Assembly: GCA_963773685.1 (NCBI GenBank)
Contig: CAVZBY010000011.1
Coordinates: 310,001 to 374,000 of the forward strand
DNA: 64,000 bases
From: JALHVH01 sp963773685
GTDB taxonomy: Bacteria; Acidobacteriota; Aminicenantia; Aminicenantales; Saccharicenantaceae
Reading direction: 5' to 3'
Shown: positions 18,424 through 29,175 of the stretch, one piece after another
How positions within the stretch are numbered: the first letter of the stretch is position 1
How the letters are laid out: every line of letters begins with the position of its first letter
Program-made: the position numbers and the translations under genes
The notes under the pieces: generated by a model
Database searches by the model: none
Seen by the model: the letters and a program-made list of their open reading frames with translations, nothing else
Told to the model about the DNA's origin: nothing

Positions 18424-18496
18424 ATTATAATGAAAAACCGGGCGGGTCCCAAGGGGCAAGATGAAATTGCCCACCGGGGGCTTCCGGGGCTATAAT
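18424..18496. promoter_or_regulatory. Divergent promoters between response regulator and MBL hydrolase
   Basis: Minus strand: TTGGGA (18452-18447), 17-nt spacer, TATAAT (18429-18424), driving the phoB-type gene. Plus strand: TTGCCC (18467-18472), 18-nt spacer, TATAAT (18491-18496), driving the MBL hydrolase. An inverted repeat GGGCAA-N7-TTGCCC (18454-18472) sits between them and overlaps the plus-strand -35 box, where a shared regulator could bind. Confidence 0.5.
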
Positions 18497-18524
18497 AGAG
18501 ACAGATCCGGCAAGGAGGTGGCGC

Positions 18525-19264
18525 ATGAGCAAGTCCCTTCTCGTCCTCTTGGCGTTCACCGCGGGGTTCTGGCTGATCGGCATGACCCTTCAGAAGCTCG
18601 AGGAAGACGTCTTCCCGACCCCCGCGGGCGAGCTGAAGATCTTTTTCGTCGGGCATGGGTCCCTGTTCCTGACGTGCGGCGGCAAGGTCGTCCATATCGA
18701 CCCGGTCGCGTCGGAGGGCGATTATGCGCGGCTGCCGAAGGCCGACCTCGTCCTCGTCACCCATGAACACGGCGACCACCTCGACCCGGAGGCCATCCGG
18801 GACCCTGAGCCGCGAAGGGACCCAGGTCGTCGTATCCCCCGCCTGCGCCGGGAAGATCGCCGGACGCCGTCGTCATGAAGAACGGCGACCGCCGGACCTT
18901 CCAGGGCATCGAGGTCGAGGCCGTGCCGGCCTACAACCTCGTTCACAAAAGGCCCGACGGGAGCCCCTTCCACCCGAAGGGACAGGGCAACGGCTACGTC
19001 GTCACGATCGGGGGAAAAAGGATCTATATCGCGGGAGACACGGAGCCCATCCCGGAAATGGCGGCATTGAAGGACATCGATATCGCGTTCCTCCCCATGA
19101 ACCTTCCCTACACCATGAGCCCGGAGATGGCCGCCGCGGCGGCCCGGACGATCCGGCCCAAGGTCCTTTATCCCTACCATTTCGGAAATACGGACACGGG
19201 GCGGCTCGTGAAGCTTCTCACGGAAGAGCCGGGGATCGAGGTCCGGGTCCGCCCGATGTCGTGA
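18525..19264 (+). CDS. Membrane-anchored MBL-fold metal-dependent hydrolase (UlaG-like); two frameshifts
   Basis: An N-terminal hydrophobic anchor (SLLVLLAFTAGFWLIGMTL) is followed by an MBL-fold domain of the UlaG/YfiT-like type: LKIFFVGHGSLFLTCGGKVVHIDPV, then VTHEHGDHLDPEAI (zinc motif HxHxDH), IYIAGDTEPIPEM and PKVLYPYHFGNTD. The frame slips near 18805 and 18866, between conserved blocks. A strong ribosome binding site (AAGGAGGTGG) and a TATAAT promoter precede it. Substrate unknown. It converges on phoU with a 12-nt gap, and shares an intergenic region with the phoB-type regulator. Confidence 0.82.
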
Positions 19265-19276
19265 CGGGCGCGCCCG

Positions 19277-19972
19277 TCAGGGCTTGCCGGGAAGGCCGGC
19301 GCCGAGGGGCCGGTTGGCCTCGAAGTGGTGCTTGATGGTCTTCCCTTTGACCATGTAGATGACGTCCTCGCCGATGTTCGTGGCGTGGTCGGCGATTCGT
19401 TCGAGGTGCCGGCCGACAAGGATGAGATCGACGGCCCGGGTGATCGTCTCGGCGTCCTGCATCATGTAGGTCAGGAGCTCCCGGAAGACCTGCTCGTTGA
19501 GCTGGTCCACCTGGTCGTCGCGCTCGCAGACCTCGACGGCCAATCGGTCGTCCCCGTTGATGAACGCGCTGATGGCGTCCCGGACCATATTCTGGGCCAG
19601 GTCGGCCATTCTCGGGATGTCGATGAGCGGCTTGAGCTGGGGATGGCGCAGGAGCTCGATGGTCCTCTCGATGATATTGACGGCCTGGTCGCCGATCCGC
19701 TCCAGGTCGCTCGAGATCTTCATCGCCGAGGTGATGAACCGCAGGTCCGCGGCCATCGGCTGTCTCAGGGCGAGCAGGCGCATGCACAGCTCGTCGATCT
19801 CGATCTCGAGGAGGTTGATGGAGTCCTCCCGCCGCATGACCTCGGCGACGAGGCTCTCGTCCCTCTCCTTCAGGCACCGGATCGCGAACAGGATGGATTC
19901 CTCGGCATAAGAAGCCATCTCCAGGATCTTTTCCCGGAGCCCCCTGAGTTCCTCGTCAAACGGTCTTTCCAT
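19277..19972 (-). CDS. phoU: PhoU phosphate transport system regulator
   Basis: 231 residues, intact. Two PhoU three-helix repeats carry the metal-binding E/D-x-x-x-D motifs (SINLLEIEIDELCMRLLALRQPMAADLRFITSAMKISSDLERIGDQAVNI, and later ITRAVDLILVGRHLERIADHATNIGEDVIYMVKG). PhoU restrains PhoR signalling and Pst flux when phosphate is plentiful. It is last in the operon, 29 nt after pstB. The start at 19972 fits the family N terminus (MERPFDEELRGLREKILEMA). Confidence 0.95.
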   Translation of the reverse strand: MERPFDEELRGLREKILEMASYAEESILFAIRCLKERDESLVAEVMRREDSINLLEIEIDELCMRLLALRQPMAADLRFITSAMKISSDLERIGDQAVNIIERTIELLRHPQLKPLIDIPRMADLAQNMVRDAISAFINGDDRLAVEVCERDDQVDQLNEQVFRELLTYMMQDAETITRAVDLILVGRHLERIADHATNIGEDVIYMVKGKTIKHHFEANRPLGAGLPGKP

Positions 19973-20001
19973 CGGATCCTCCCGTCGCGATTCCGCCGAC
20001 C

Positions 20002-20765
20002 TCACCCGAACCGTCCGGTGATGTAATCCTCGGTGAGCTTTTGGGCCGGATTCGTGAAGATCTTCTCGGTCCGGTCGAATTCGACGACCTCCCCGAGCAT
20101 CATGAACGCCGTGAAGTCCGAAACCCGCGCCGCCTGCTGCATATTGTGCGTCACGATGACGACAGTATACAACTTTTTCAATTCCTGGATAAGGTCCTCG
20201 ATCTTGGCCGTCGCGATCGGGTCGATGGCCGAGCACGGCTCGTCGAAGAGGATGACCTCGGGCTCGACGGCCAGGGCCCGGGCGATGCAGAGCCGCTGCT
20301 GTTGGCCTCCGGAAAGGTCCAGGGCGTGGTCGTCGAGCCGGTCCTTGACCTCGTCCCAGAGGGCGGCCTGCCGCAGGCTCCTCTCGACGACCTCGTCGAG
20401 CTTCCCGCGCTTCCGGCCGCCCTCGATCCTCAGGCCGTAGGCGATGTTGTCGTAGATCGTCTTGGGAAAGGGATTGGGCCTCTGAAAGACCATGCCCACC
20501 CGGCGCCTCAGGACGACGACGTCGACGTCCGGGGCGTAGATGTCGGCCCCGTCGAGGAGGACTTTCCCCTCGACCCGGGCGGACGGCAGGACGTCGTTCA
20601 TCCGGTTCAGCGTCCGGATGAAGGTCGACTTGCCGCATCCGGACGGCCCGATGATGGCCGTCACCCTCTTTTCCGGGCAGACGATGCTGACGTCCTTCAG
20701 GGCCTGCTTGGGCCCGTAGAAGAAGTTCAGGTCCTTCGTTTCGATCTTGGCGCGTTGATCTCCAT
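20002..20765 (-). CDS. pstB: Phosphate ABC transporter ATP-binding protein; one frameshift
   Basis: ABC ATPase with Walker A GPSGCGKST, the PstB-specific FIRTLNRMNDVLPSARVEGKVLLDG, signature LSGGQQQRLCIARAL and Walker B VILFDEPCSAIDPIA. The ATG at 20765 gives MEINAP, then a one-base slip near 20748 leads into KIETKDLNFFYGPKQALKDVSI. Length after joining, about 254, is normal. It powers high-affinity phosphate import through PstA and PstC. Two nt separate it from the pstA stop. Confidence 0.94.
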
Positions 20766-20767
20766 GG

Positions 20768-21624
20768 TCACCCTCTCCTTTTCTTGCGCAGTCTGTACCG
20801 GATGACGACCGCCGCCATGTTCATCCCCAGAACGAACGCGATCAGGACGAGGGCCGTCCCGTAGGCCAGAGGCCGGACCGTCTGGATGGCATGATGCTGG
20901 GTGGACATGATGTAAAGATGGTACGGCAGGGCCATGAACTGGTCGCCGAAGCCGACTTCGGAAGGCAGGGCAGGTAGAAGGCCGCCCCCGTGAACATGAT
21001 CGGGGCCGTCTCCCCGGCCGCCCGGGCCAGCCCGAGGATCGCCCCGGTCAGGATGCCCGGGCAGGGCGTAGGGCAGGACGTTCGTCCGTATCGCCTGCCA
21101 TTTCGTCGCTCCGAGGGCGAGGGCCCCTTCGCGGTACGAATTCGGGACCGTCTTGAGAGCCTCCTCGCTGGCCGTGATCGTCCAGGGCAGGGTCAGGAGG
21201 CCCAGGGTCAGGCCGGCCGAGAGGATCGAGGTCCCGAGCTTCAAGGCGTTCACGAAGAGGATGACCCCGAAGAGCCCGTAGACGATGGACGGGACCCCCG
21301 AAAGGTTCCGGATCGACAGCCGGATGATCCGCGTGAGGATCGCCCTGTCCGCGCGTATTCGTTGAGATAGATGGCCGCGAACACGCCCAGGGGCACGGCC
21401 AGGGCCGCCGTGATGACCGTGACCAGGAAGGTCCCGAAGATGGCCGGGAAGATCCCGCCTTCGGTCATCCCGTGGCGCGGGCGCCGCGTCAGGAACTCCC
21501 AGCTGATCGCCCCTCCCCCTTTGGCGCCGATGTCGTAGAGGAGAAGGAGGAGGACGGCCAGGACGAGGACCAGGCTGGCCCGCAGGAGGAAGAATCCCGC
21601 GAACTGGGCGAGCTTCTTTCTCAT
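20768..21624 (-). CDS. pstA: Phosphate ABC transporter permease PstA; several frameshifts
   Basis: Start MRKKLAQFAGFFLLRASLVLVLAVLLLLLYDIGAKG overlaps the pstC stop (ATGA). Permease segments ISWEFLTRRPRHGMTEGGIFPAIFGTFLVTV and AVPLGVFAAIYLNEYA continue in another frame with GTSILSAGLTLGLLTLPWTITASEEALKTVPNSYREGALALGATKWQAI (the EAA loop). The end is AFVLGMNMAAVVIRYRLRKKRRG. Breaks lie near 21345, 21070 and 20970. Six transmembrane helices are expected and the visible hydrophobic blocks match. Confidence 0.9.
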
Positions 21625-22507
21625 CGTTCCCTCTCCTGGAACCGCCGCAGGAAGACGTCGGCGACGAGGTTGACGGCGAACGTCATGAGGAAGAGGACGA
21701 ACCCGATGGCGAAGAGGGCGTAGTAATGCGTCGTGAAGTAAGGGCACCTCGCCGAGCTCGATGGCGATACCGGAGGTCATCGTCCGCACGGAGGCCAGGA
21801 GGCCGGTCGGAAAGGCCCTGGCGTTCCCGGTGGCCATGAGCACGGTCATGGTCTCGCCGATCGCCCGGCCCATGCCGAGCATGACGGCGGCGATGATCCC
21901 GGACAGGGCGGCGGGCCCCTTGACCCGGACGAGGGTCTGCCACCGGGAGGCCCCGAGGGCCAGGGAGGCCTCGCGTAGGCCGACGGGACCGCGTTGAGCG
22001 CGTCCTCGGAGATGCTGATGATCGTCGGCAGGGCCATGATCGCGAGAAGGAGGCTTCCGTTGAGCGCGGTCAGCCCGTGGCCGACATGGAAAAGCCTGGC
22101 GATCGCGGGCCCGAAGAGGACGATGCCCAGGAATCCGACGACGACCGAGGGGATGCCGGCCAGGATCTCGACGACCGGCTTGACGATCTCCCGGACGCGC
22201 GGGTGGGCGACGTCCGACAGGTAGGCGGCGACGCCGAGACCGACCGGAACGGCGATGGCCAGGGCCCCGGCCGTGACGAGGAGCGTGCTCGACGATCATG
22301 GACAGGATCCCGTACTCGGCCTTCTCCGGGGACGTCGGATCCCAGTTGCTGCCCGGTCAGGAACTCCCTGAGGCGGACCTCCGGAACGCCGGGAACGCCG
22401 TGGAGAGGAGGAGGACGAAGATCCCGGCGAGGACGACGACGGCCAGCCCGGCGCTGGCCAGGAAGAATCCCTTGATCGCCGCCTCCCTGAACCGCCTTCT
22501 TCCTCAT
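21621..22507 (-). CDS. pstC: Phosphate ABC transporter permease PstC; several frameshifts
   Basis: Start MRKKAVQ, then fragments in alternating frames. These include an N-terminal hydrophobic helix, LPTIISISEDALNAVPSAYA, a permease EAA-type loop (ASLALGASRWQTLVRVKGPAA), GIIAAVMLGMGRAIGETMTVLMATGNA and a final helix ALFAIGFVLFLMTFAVNLVADVFLRRFQERER. At least four indels are present (near 22480, 22300, 21980 and 21740). The order pstS-pstC-pstA-pstB and the 4-nt overlap with pstA confirm identity. Confidence 0.88.
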
Positions 22508-22547
22508 CGGATCGTCCCTCCCCTCTCCCCTCCGCGCCTCGCTCCGG

Positions 22548-23456
22548 TCACTTCATATTCTTGTCGTTCTGGGCCTTGAGCGGCGCGCCGATGGTGAAGA
22601 AGCCTTCCTTCTCGACGATCGCCTGCCCTTCCGGCCCGGTCTCGAAGGCCAGGAAGGCCGCGATGGCCGGGCCCGGCTTGCCGTTGACCGCCTGGTACAG
22701 GGGCCTGGCGATGGGATAGTCGCCCGAATCCACGGACTTCTTGTCGAGAGGCGAATAAGCCTGCGCCTCGGGGCGTCTTGGAGATGTTCAGGACCTTGAG
22801 GCCCTTGCGGACCTTGCCGTCCTTGTCGAAGAGGTAGCCGACGCCGACGTAGCCGACGCCGCCCTCGTCCTGGAGGACGCCCTCGATGATCTGGGCGTTC
22901 CCGTTCATCTCCTTGACGTCGGGCGAGTAGTTCTTGTTGCCCGAGGACATGCTCCTGCATGAACGTGTAGGTCCCGGAGTTGGACTGCCGGCCGTAGAGG
23001 GACACCGGCCTTGTCCGGGCCGCCCAGGACCTTCCAGTTCCGGATCTCGCCTTTGTAGAGCGAGCCGACCTGGGCCATGGTCAGCCTTTCGAGCGGGTTC
23101 TTCTCGTTGACGATGATGCTCAGGCCGTCGACCGCGATGGCGAAGAAGCGGGGCTTGACGCCCTTCTCCCAGGCCAGGTCGATCTCCTTCTGTTTCCACT
23201 CCCGGGAGTGGTTGGCGATGTCGCAGGTCCCGTTGATGAGGCCGGTGATCCCGGTCCCGGAGCCGCCGCCGAGGACGGCCAGGGCCGCGCCCGGGATTCT
23301 TGGCCATGTACTCCTCGGCCAGGATCTGGACGAGGTTGACCATCGTGTCGGATCCCTTGACCTGGATCATCTTCTTCGCGGCGCGGACCGGCGCCGGCGA
23401 GGAGCCGCAAGCCCGAGCCCGACGGCCGCCGTCAGTAATCCATTTCTCAATTTCAT
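22548..23456 (-). CDS. pstS: Phosphate ABC transporter substrate-binding protein PstS; several frameshifts
   Basis: Signal-peptide start MKLRNGLLTAAVGLGL, then AAKKMIQVKGSDTMVNLVQILAEEYMAKNPG, the conserved N-terminal lobe with the G-S-x-T phosphate-binding loop. Further fragments cover the phosphate-site loops, DVKEMNGNAQIIEGVLQDEGGVGYVGVGYLFDKDGKVRKGLKVLNIS and YPIARPLYQAVNGKPGPAIAAFLAFETGPEGQAIVEKEGFF. About five indels break it. It is a periplasmic phosphate receptor of the PBP type, encoded between the porin and pstC. Confidence 0.9.
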
Positions 23457-23486
23457 GATCGTTTTCTCCTTTTGTGTCGTTTTCCT

Positions 23487-24576
23487 TCAGAAGGACAGGA
23501 AGAAGGTCAGGTTGAAGACCAGGTCGTCCTTCTTCGCGGGGTCCTCGTAGGTGTAGTACCAGACGTTGGGCTGGAGCTTCAAGCTCGAGTGGACCGGCGC
23601 CCAGTCGAGCCCGGCGATGACGAGGCTGGTCCGATCGTTCGCCGCCCGGGAATTCGGCTCGTAGCGGTCGTACCGGGCGAAGGCGTTGAGCTTGTCCGGG
23701 ACGATGGCGTACCGGCCGAAGACGGACAGTCCGGAGACGTCGTATTCGCGGCCCTCGGATGTCCTGTTGAGGTCGTTGGTGTAGGCGAAGTATTCCGCGC
23801 CGATGACCAGGCCCTTGATCATCTCGAGATAGGCGTCGCCCTTGTAGGTGCACGGCGTTCTGGCGCGGTCGGTCTGCTTCTCGTAATCCACGTATCCGAC
23901 CAGCGGAAAGCCCGGCGACGGGGATCACCTGGACCTGGGTCATGAGCTTCTTGTAGCTCGTCGCCTTCCGGGTGGGAATAGCCGGCGCCGTTGGTCGACC
24001 ATGGACCGCGTAGCGGAGCTCCTTGCGAGACGGTCCCGGTCAGGCTGGCGCCGAGGTCGGCGCTCGTGGCGTCGATCTCCTTGCCCGTGACGTCCTTGTA
24101 GCCGTCGAGGAGGGTCTTGGCGACGCTCCGGTAGCCCCAGCGGTCCTCGGCCGAGCTTGAAGGTCAGCGTCTCGGTCATGCCGACCTTGATCGAGGACTT
24201 GGGGATGAGGTTCGACCATTCGAGGTAAAGGTGCTTGATGAAGGGCCGTCGTCTTGTCGTCGGGCTTGCCGGCGACTTGTCCGAGGGCACGTTGGCGGTG
24301 TCGGCGTCGATCCGGAACCGGAACTTCAGGTTGTCGCTGATCTTGTTCTCATAGGTGAAGTAGGCCCGCCGGAACGCGAAGAAATTGTCCTTGAATCCCT
24401 GGGCGCCCGCCGGGGGCCGCCGTCTTCGGGCCCTTGTCCGACAGGTAATGCGTGTAGTCGAAGTAGACGGTCGCGCCGAAGGTCTGCTGCCCGTAGAGGG
24501 AAGCGCCCGCCATGAAGAGCCCCAGGAAGGCCGTCGCCGCGACGAGGCTCTTCCGTCCGTGAGGTGTACCGTTCAT
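23487..24576 (-). CDS. Outer-membrane porin, probably phosphate-selective; several frameshifts
   Basis: A signal peptide (KSLVAATAFLGLFMAGASLYGQ) precedes beta-barrel sequence: TFGATVYFDYTHYLSDKGPKTA, FRRAYFTYENKISDNLKFRFRIDADT, LYLEWSNLIPKSSIKVGMTETLTFKL. The C-terminal part (KGDAYLEMIKGLVIGAEYFAYTNDL ... DDLVFNLTFFLSF) ends in Phe, as outer-membrane barrels do. At least four indels lie between 23890 and 24420. It begins the pst operon, 30 nt before pstS, so OprO/OprP-like phosphate uptake is the natural inference. Direct family evidence from sequence is weaker. Confidence 0.75.
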
Positions 24577-24592
24577 TCTTTCTTTCTCCTTT

Positions 24593-24614
24593 TCTTGTTC
24601 TTTCAAGAACAAGA
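24593..24614. promoter_or_regulatory. Perfect inverted repeat in the porin-pst leader
   Basis: TCTTGTTCTT-TC-AAGAACAAGA, two perfect 10-nt arms with a 2-nt centre, ending 17 nt before the porin start codon. It could be an operator or an mRNA hairpin next to the ribosome binding site (AAGGAGAAAG). Confidence 0.5.
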
Positions 24615-24621
24615 TAAAGGA

Positions 24622-24654
24622 GACGCGGTTAAGGGAGGATGAAGGGTCAATGAA
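24622..24654 (-). promoter_or_regulatory. Candidate Pho-box direct repeats upstream of the porin-pst operon
   Basis: On the minus strand three consecutive 11-nt units read TTCATTGACCC, TTCATCCTCCC, TTAACCGCGTC. An 11-nt period of TT(C/A)A-type cores is the usual layout of PhoB/PhoP binding sites. The cores differ from the E. coli CTGTCAT consensus. Confidence 0.4.
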
Positions 24655-24746
24655 TTTTTCTTAACAATCGGGAGGGCTTCCCAGGATGAAGCGGACCCCG
24701 GAACGAGGCCCGGTCGACGGCCGGTTTCCTCGGGCTCCGCCCGACG

Positions 24747-27481
24747 TCAGGCCGAATAGAACCGGAACCTGCGGTTGAGGGCCTTGACGGCCTCCATCGC
24801 CCAGAGCGGGAACGAGGAGATGGCCAGGACGAGGCCCCAGTCGGCCAGGCTCAGCTGCTCGACCTTGAAGATCGTCCGCAGGAACGGGACGTTGATGACG
24901 ACGACCTGGAGGAGGAAGGAGGCGGAGGCGGCGTAGACGAGCTTCATGTTCGAAAAGAAGCCGATCCGGAACAGGGACTGCGTCATGTTCCGGCAGTTGA
25001 ACGCGTGGAAGAGCTGGGCGCAGGACAGGACGATGAACGCCCCCGTCCTGCGCCCGGACGACGCCTTCCTTCTCGATGAACAGGATGGCGACAGAAGGCC
25101 AGGAGGCTGCAGACGGCGATGAACGCGCCCTGGGCCAGCATCAGGAACGCCCGGGACCGCGTGACGACCGGCTCGGCGGGGTCGCGCGGCGGCTTGTCCA
25201 TGATGCCCGGATCGACGGGATCGACGCCCAGGGCCAGGGCCGGCAGCCCGTCCGTCACCAGGTTGACCCAGAGGATCTGGATGGGGAGCAGGGGCACGGG
25301 GAGGCCGACGAGCGAGGCCGTGAACATCGTCAGGATCTCGCCGGCGTTGCAGGACAGGAGGTAGTGGACGAACTTCTTGATGTTGTCGTAGATCCCCCTC
25401 CCCTCCTCGACGGCGGCGACGATGGAGGCGAAGTTGTCGTCCGTGACGACCATGTCCGAGACTTCCTTGGTCACGTCGGTCCCGGTGATGCCCATGGCGA
25501 CGCCGATGTCGGCTTCCTTGACCGCCGGCGCGTCGTTGACGCCGTCGCCCGTCATGGCGACGACGTCGCCCCGCTTCCGCCAGGCCCGGACGATCCGGAG
25601 CTTGTGTTCCGGCGAGACCCGGGCGTAGACCGGGATGCGGCGGACCTCGGCCCCCAGCTTCTCGTCGGACCACCCGTCGAGGTCCTCTCCGGTCAGGGCC
25701 ATCGGAGTCCTCCGCCAGGAATCCCAGCTCCCGGGCGATGGCCACGGCCGTGTTCTTGTGGTCGCCGGTGATCATGACGGTCCGGATGCCGGCCCGCTTG
25801 CACTCGGCCACGGCCGCCTTGACCTCCTCGCGGGGCGGGTCGATCATCGCCATCAGGCCGGAGAAGACGAGCTCGCGCTCGATCGTCGCCGGGGATCGGG
25901 CTTCTCGGGAAGCTCCTCGAGCGGCCGGTAGGCGAACGCCAGGACGCGCATGGCCCTGTCGGCCAGCTCATCGTTCATGCGCCAGGAGCCGCGCCCGGTC
26001 GGCCTCGGTCAGGGGGCGCGTCGAGCCGCCTTCATCGATGGCCGTGCAGTCGCCGAGCAGGATGTCGGGGGCGCCCTTGACGAAGGCCGCGATAGCGGCT
26101 CCCATCCTGGCGGATGATGGTCATCTTCTTCCGCTCGGAATCGAAGGGAAGCTCTTCGACGGCGGGATAACCCTTCTCCTCGGTCTCCTTCAGGACGCCG
26201 CCCTTGGCGGCCGCGGTGAGGATGGCCGCTTCGGTCGGGTCTCCGACGATGCCCCAGGCCCCGCCGTCCTTTCGGACGAGCGAGGCGCTGTTGCAGAGGA
26301 CGCCGCCCTGCAGCATCCGCCGCAGGCCGGGGAAGCCGGAAGGATCGACAGCGGCGTTCGCCGTCGACGAATCCGCCCTCGGGCGCGTAGCCGACCCCGG
26401 TCACTCCGAAAAGGCGGCCGTCGGCGTAGACGGCCTGGACGGTCATCTCGTTCCGGGTCAGGGTGCCCGTCTTGTCGGAACAGATGACCGTGGCGCAGCC
26501 GAGCGTCTCGACCGACGGGAGCTTCCGGATCAGGGCGTGGCGCCGGACCATCCGCTGGACGCCCAGGGCCAGGGCGATGGTGACGACGGCCGGGCAAGCC
26601 CTCGGGGATGGCCGCCACGGCCAGGCTCACGGCCGTCAGGAAGATGTCGACGAGCCTTCCCGCCGCGGAGCCACTCCAGGAGGAAGACGAGGCCGACGAG
26701 GATGAAGCAGAGGTAGACGATCCACTTGCCGAACTGTTCGAGCTTCTTCTGGAGAGGCGTCGTCTCGTGGGCGATCCCCTGGATCATCTCGGCGATCTTG
26801 CCGAGCTCGGTGGACATGCCCGTTCCGGTCACGAGGGCCCGGGCCTTGCCCGAGGCGACGAACGTCCCCATGTAGACCGTGTTGGCCCTGTCGGCCAGGG
26901 GGACGTCCCGCTCGTCGAGGGCGACGGCGGTCTTGAGGACGGGGGTCGACTCTCCGGTCAGGCTCGCTTCCTGCACCGAGAAGTTCGCCGTGTGCCAGAC
27001 GATGCGGCCGTCGGCCGGGACGTTGTCGCCCGCCTCGAGCTCGACGAGGTCGCCGGGGACGATGGCGCTCGACGGCACGACCCGGTAATCGCCGTCCCGG
27101 ATGACCTTGGACGACGGCGACGATAGCCTCTTGAGCGCGGCCAGGGACTTTTCGGCCCTGTATTCCTGGACGAACCCCATGACGGCGTTCAGGATGACGA
27201 TGGCGATGATGGCCACGGCGTCGACCCACTCGCCGAGGAAGCCGGAGACGAGGGCGGCGCCCGATCAGGACCCAGATCATGAAATCCTTGAACTGGTCGA
27301 GGAACTGGCCGACGGGCGAGCGGCCCTTCTTTTCGCGGAGCTGGTTCGGGCCGAAGCGGGCGAGGCGCTCGGCGGCGTCCGTATCGGTCAGCCCGCGGGA
27401 GGCGCTCGAATAGAGGAGGGCTTCCACTTCGGCGATGTCGCACTGCCAGGTCCTCTTGTCGCTCGTCGATTGATCGATCAT
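24747..27481 (-). CDS. Calcium-type P-type (P2) cation-transporting ATPase; many frameshifts
   Basis: About 905 residues across several frames. The cation-ATPase N-terminal domain (VEALLYSSASRGLTDTDAAERLARFGPNQLREKK) and the actuator-domain TGES in EASLTGESTPV are present. The phosphorylation motif is ICSDKTGTLTRNEMTVQAVY; then come VYARVSPEHKLRIVRAWRKRGDVVAMTGDGVNDAPAVKEADIGVAMGITGTDVTKE and the C-terminal cation-ATPase region ending ALNRRFRFYSA. This order and the TDVTKE variant fit SERCA/PMCA-like calcium pumps of bacteria. At least eight single-base breaks are spread through it. It stands between the catalase gene and the pst operon with no clear link to either. Confidence 0.88.
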
Positions 27482-27655
27482 GGCTCGTCCTTCGATGGGA
27501 TTCCGGTCCGCCCGGCCCCGGCGGAAGCGGAATTATAGCATCATCCCGGTGTTTTGTTGATGGGCAAACCGCTCCTCTCAGGCCCGGACCCGGGAGGGAG
27601 CGCTCGGCCCCCCGATGGACAAGACGGAGTTTTCCGGAGAGAATCCCCTGAGCCC

Positions 27656-29175
27656 CTATTCAGCGGTCGCCTTGACCCGCTCCTCCTGGGACATGGCGGC
27701 CAGGCGCTTGACCTCCCGCACGTCCAGTCCGAGCCCCTTGGCGACCCGCTCGCCGTATTCCGCGTCCGCCTTGAAGAACAGGGCGGTCTGCCGGAGCTGG
27801 ATGCGCTTTTGGGCCCCCTGAGGTGGCCGACGATGTTGCCGACCAGATGCTCGCGGTCCTTGTCCGTCATGACCTTGCGGTAGAGCTCGCCGGCCTGGAC
27901 GAAATCGACGTCGCCGAGGACGTAGGCATGACGCGCGGCCATCCCGAAACGTCGATCGGCGGCGGGGCCAAGCTCGGATCGGGGGCCGGGCCGCCGAAGC
28001 TGTTCGGCCAGTAGTTCGGGCCCCGGCCCTCCGTTCCCGTCCGAGCGCATGGCGCCGTCCCGCTGATAGCTCGCCATCGGGGCCGCTTTCGGGGCGTTGA
28101 CCGGGAGCAGATGGTAGTTCGGCCCGAGCCGGTGCCGGTGGGTGTCGTGGTAGCTGAACAGCCGGCCCTGGAGCATCTTGTCCGGCGAGGGCCCGATGCC
28201 CGGGACGAAGTTCGCCGGGGAGAACGCCGCCTGCTCGACCTCGGCGAAGTAGTTCTCCGGGTTGCGGTCGAGGACCATGCGGCCGATCGTCGATGGGCGG
28301 GAAGTCGGCGTGCGGCCAGACCTTGGTGATGTCGAAGGGATCGAAGCGGTAGGTCTTGGCCTGCTCCGGGGTCATGATCTGGACCTCGACGCCGCCAGGC
28401 GGGGAACTCGCCCCGGGCGATGGCGTCGTGGAGGTCGCGCGTGGCGCAGTCGGGATCGACGCCGCGCATGCGGTCGGCTTCCTCGCCGGTCGAAGTTCTC
28501 GATCCCCTGCTAGCGTCTTGAAGTGGTACTTGACCCAGCAGTAGTCCGCCCTTGGCGTTGTACCACATGTAGGTGTGGCTGCTGTAGCCGTTCATGTTGC
28601 CGGAAGGTGCGGGGCGTGCCGCGGTCGGAGAACAGGATCGTCACCTGGTGGATGGATTCCGGGGTCAGGGACAGGAAGTCCCAGAACATGTCCGGGTCCT
28701 TGAGGTTGGTCGCCGGGTTGCGCTTCTGGGTGTGGATGAAGTCCGGGAACTTCAGCGGGTCGCGGATGAAGAAGACCGGCGTGTTGTTGCCCGACCATGT
28801 CGTAGTTGCCCTCTTCGGTGTAGAACTTGACCGCGAAGCCGCGCGGGTCGCGCTCGGAGTCGGCCGATCCCTTCTCGCCGCCGACGGTCGAGAAGCGCAC
28901 GAAGACCTCGGTCCGCTTGCCCACCTTCGAGAGGAACTTGGCCCGCGTGTACTTCGTGACGTCCGCGGGTCACCTCGAAGTAGCCGTGGGCGCCGGCGCC
29001 CTTGGCGTGGACGACGCGCTCCGGGAATGCGCTCGCGGTCGAAATGGGCCAGCTTCTCGACGAGATGGACGTCCTGGATGAGGACCGGCCCCTTGGCCCC
29101 GGCCGTCATCGAGTTCAGGTCGTTGTCGACCGGCATCCCGAAACCGGTCGTCAGCGTTTTCTTGTCGTCCGTCAT
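27656..29175 (-). CDS. katA: Catalase (small-subunit, monofunctional haem type); many frameshifts
   Basis: Start MTDDKKTLTTGFGMPVDNDLNSMTAGAKGPVLIQDVHLVEKLAHFDRERI overlaps the regulator stop by 4 nt. Conserved blocks follow: VFVRFSTVGGEKGSADSERDPRGFAVKFYTEEGNYDMVGNNTPVFFIRD, the MNGYSSHTYMWYNAKG region, and the proximal haem-ligand region FSYHDTHRHRLGPNYHLLPVN. The end is LDVREVKRLAAMSQEERVKATAE. At least seven indels, both insertions and deletions, shift the frame. After joining, about 500 residues fits clade-3 catalases. Coupling to the PerR-type gene shows oxidative-stress control. Confidence 0.92.

Noticed and set aside
15965..29175. Genuine pseudogenes in the phosphate, ATPase and catalase region
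   Set aside because: Catalytic and structural motifs are intact across all frame changes, and essential genes elsewhere show the same defect, so sequencing error explains it better.
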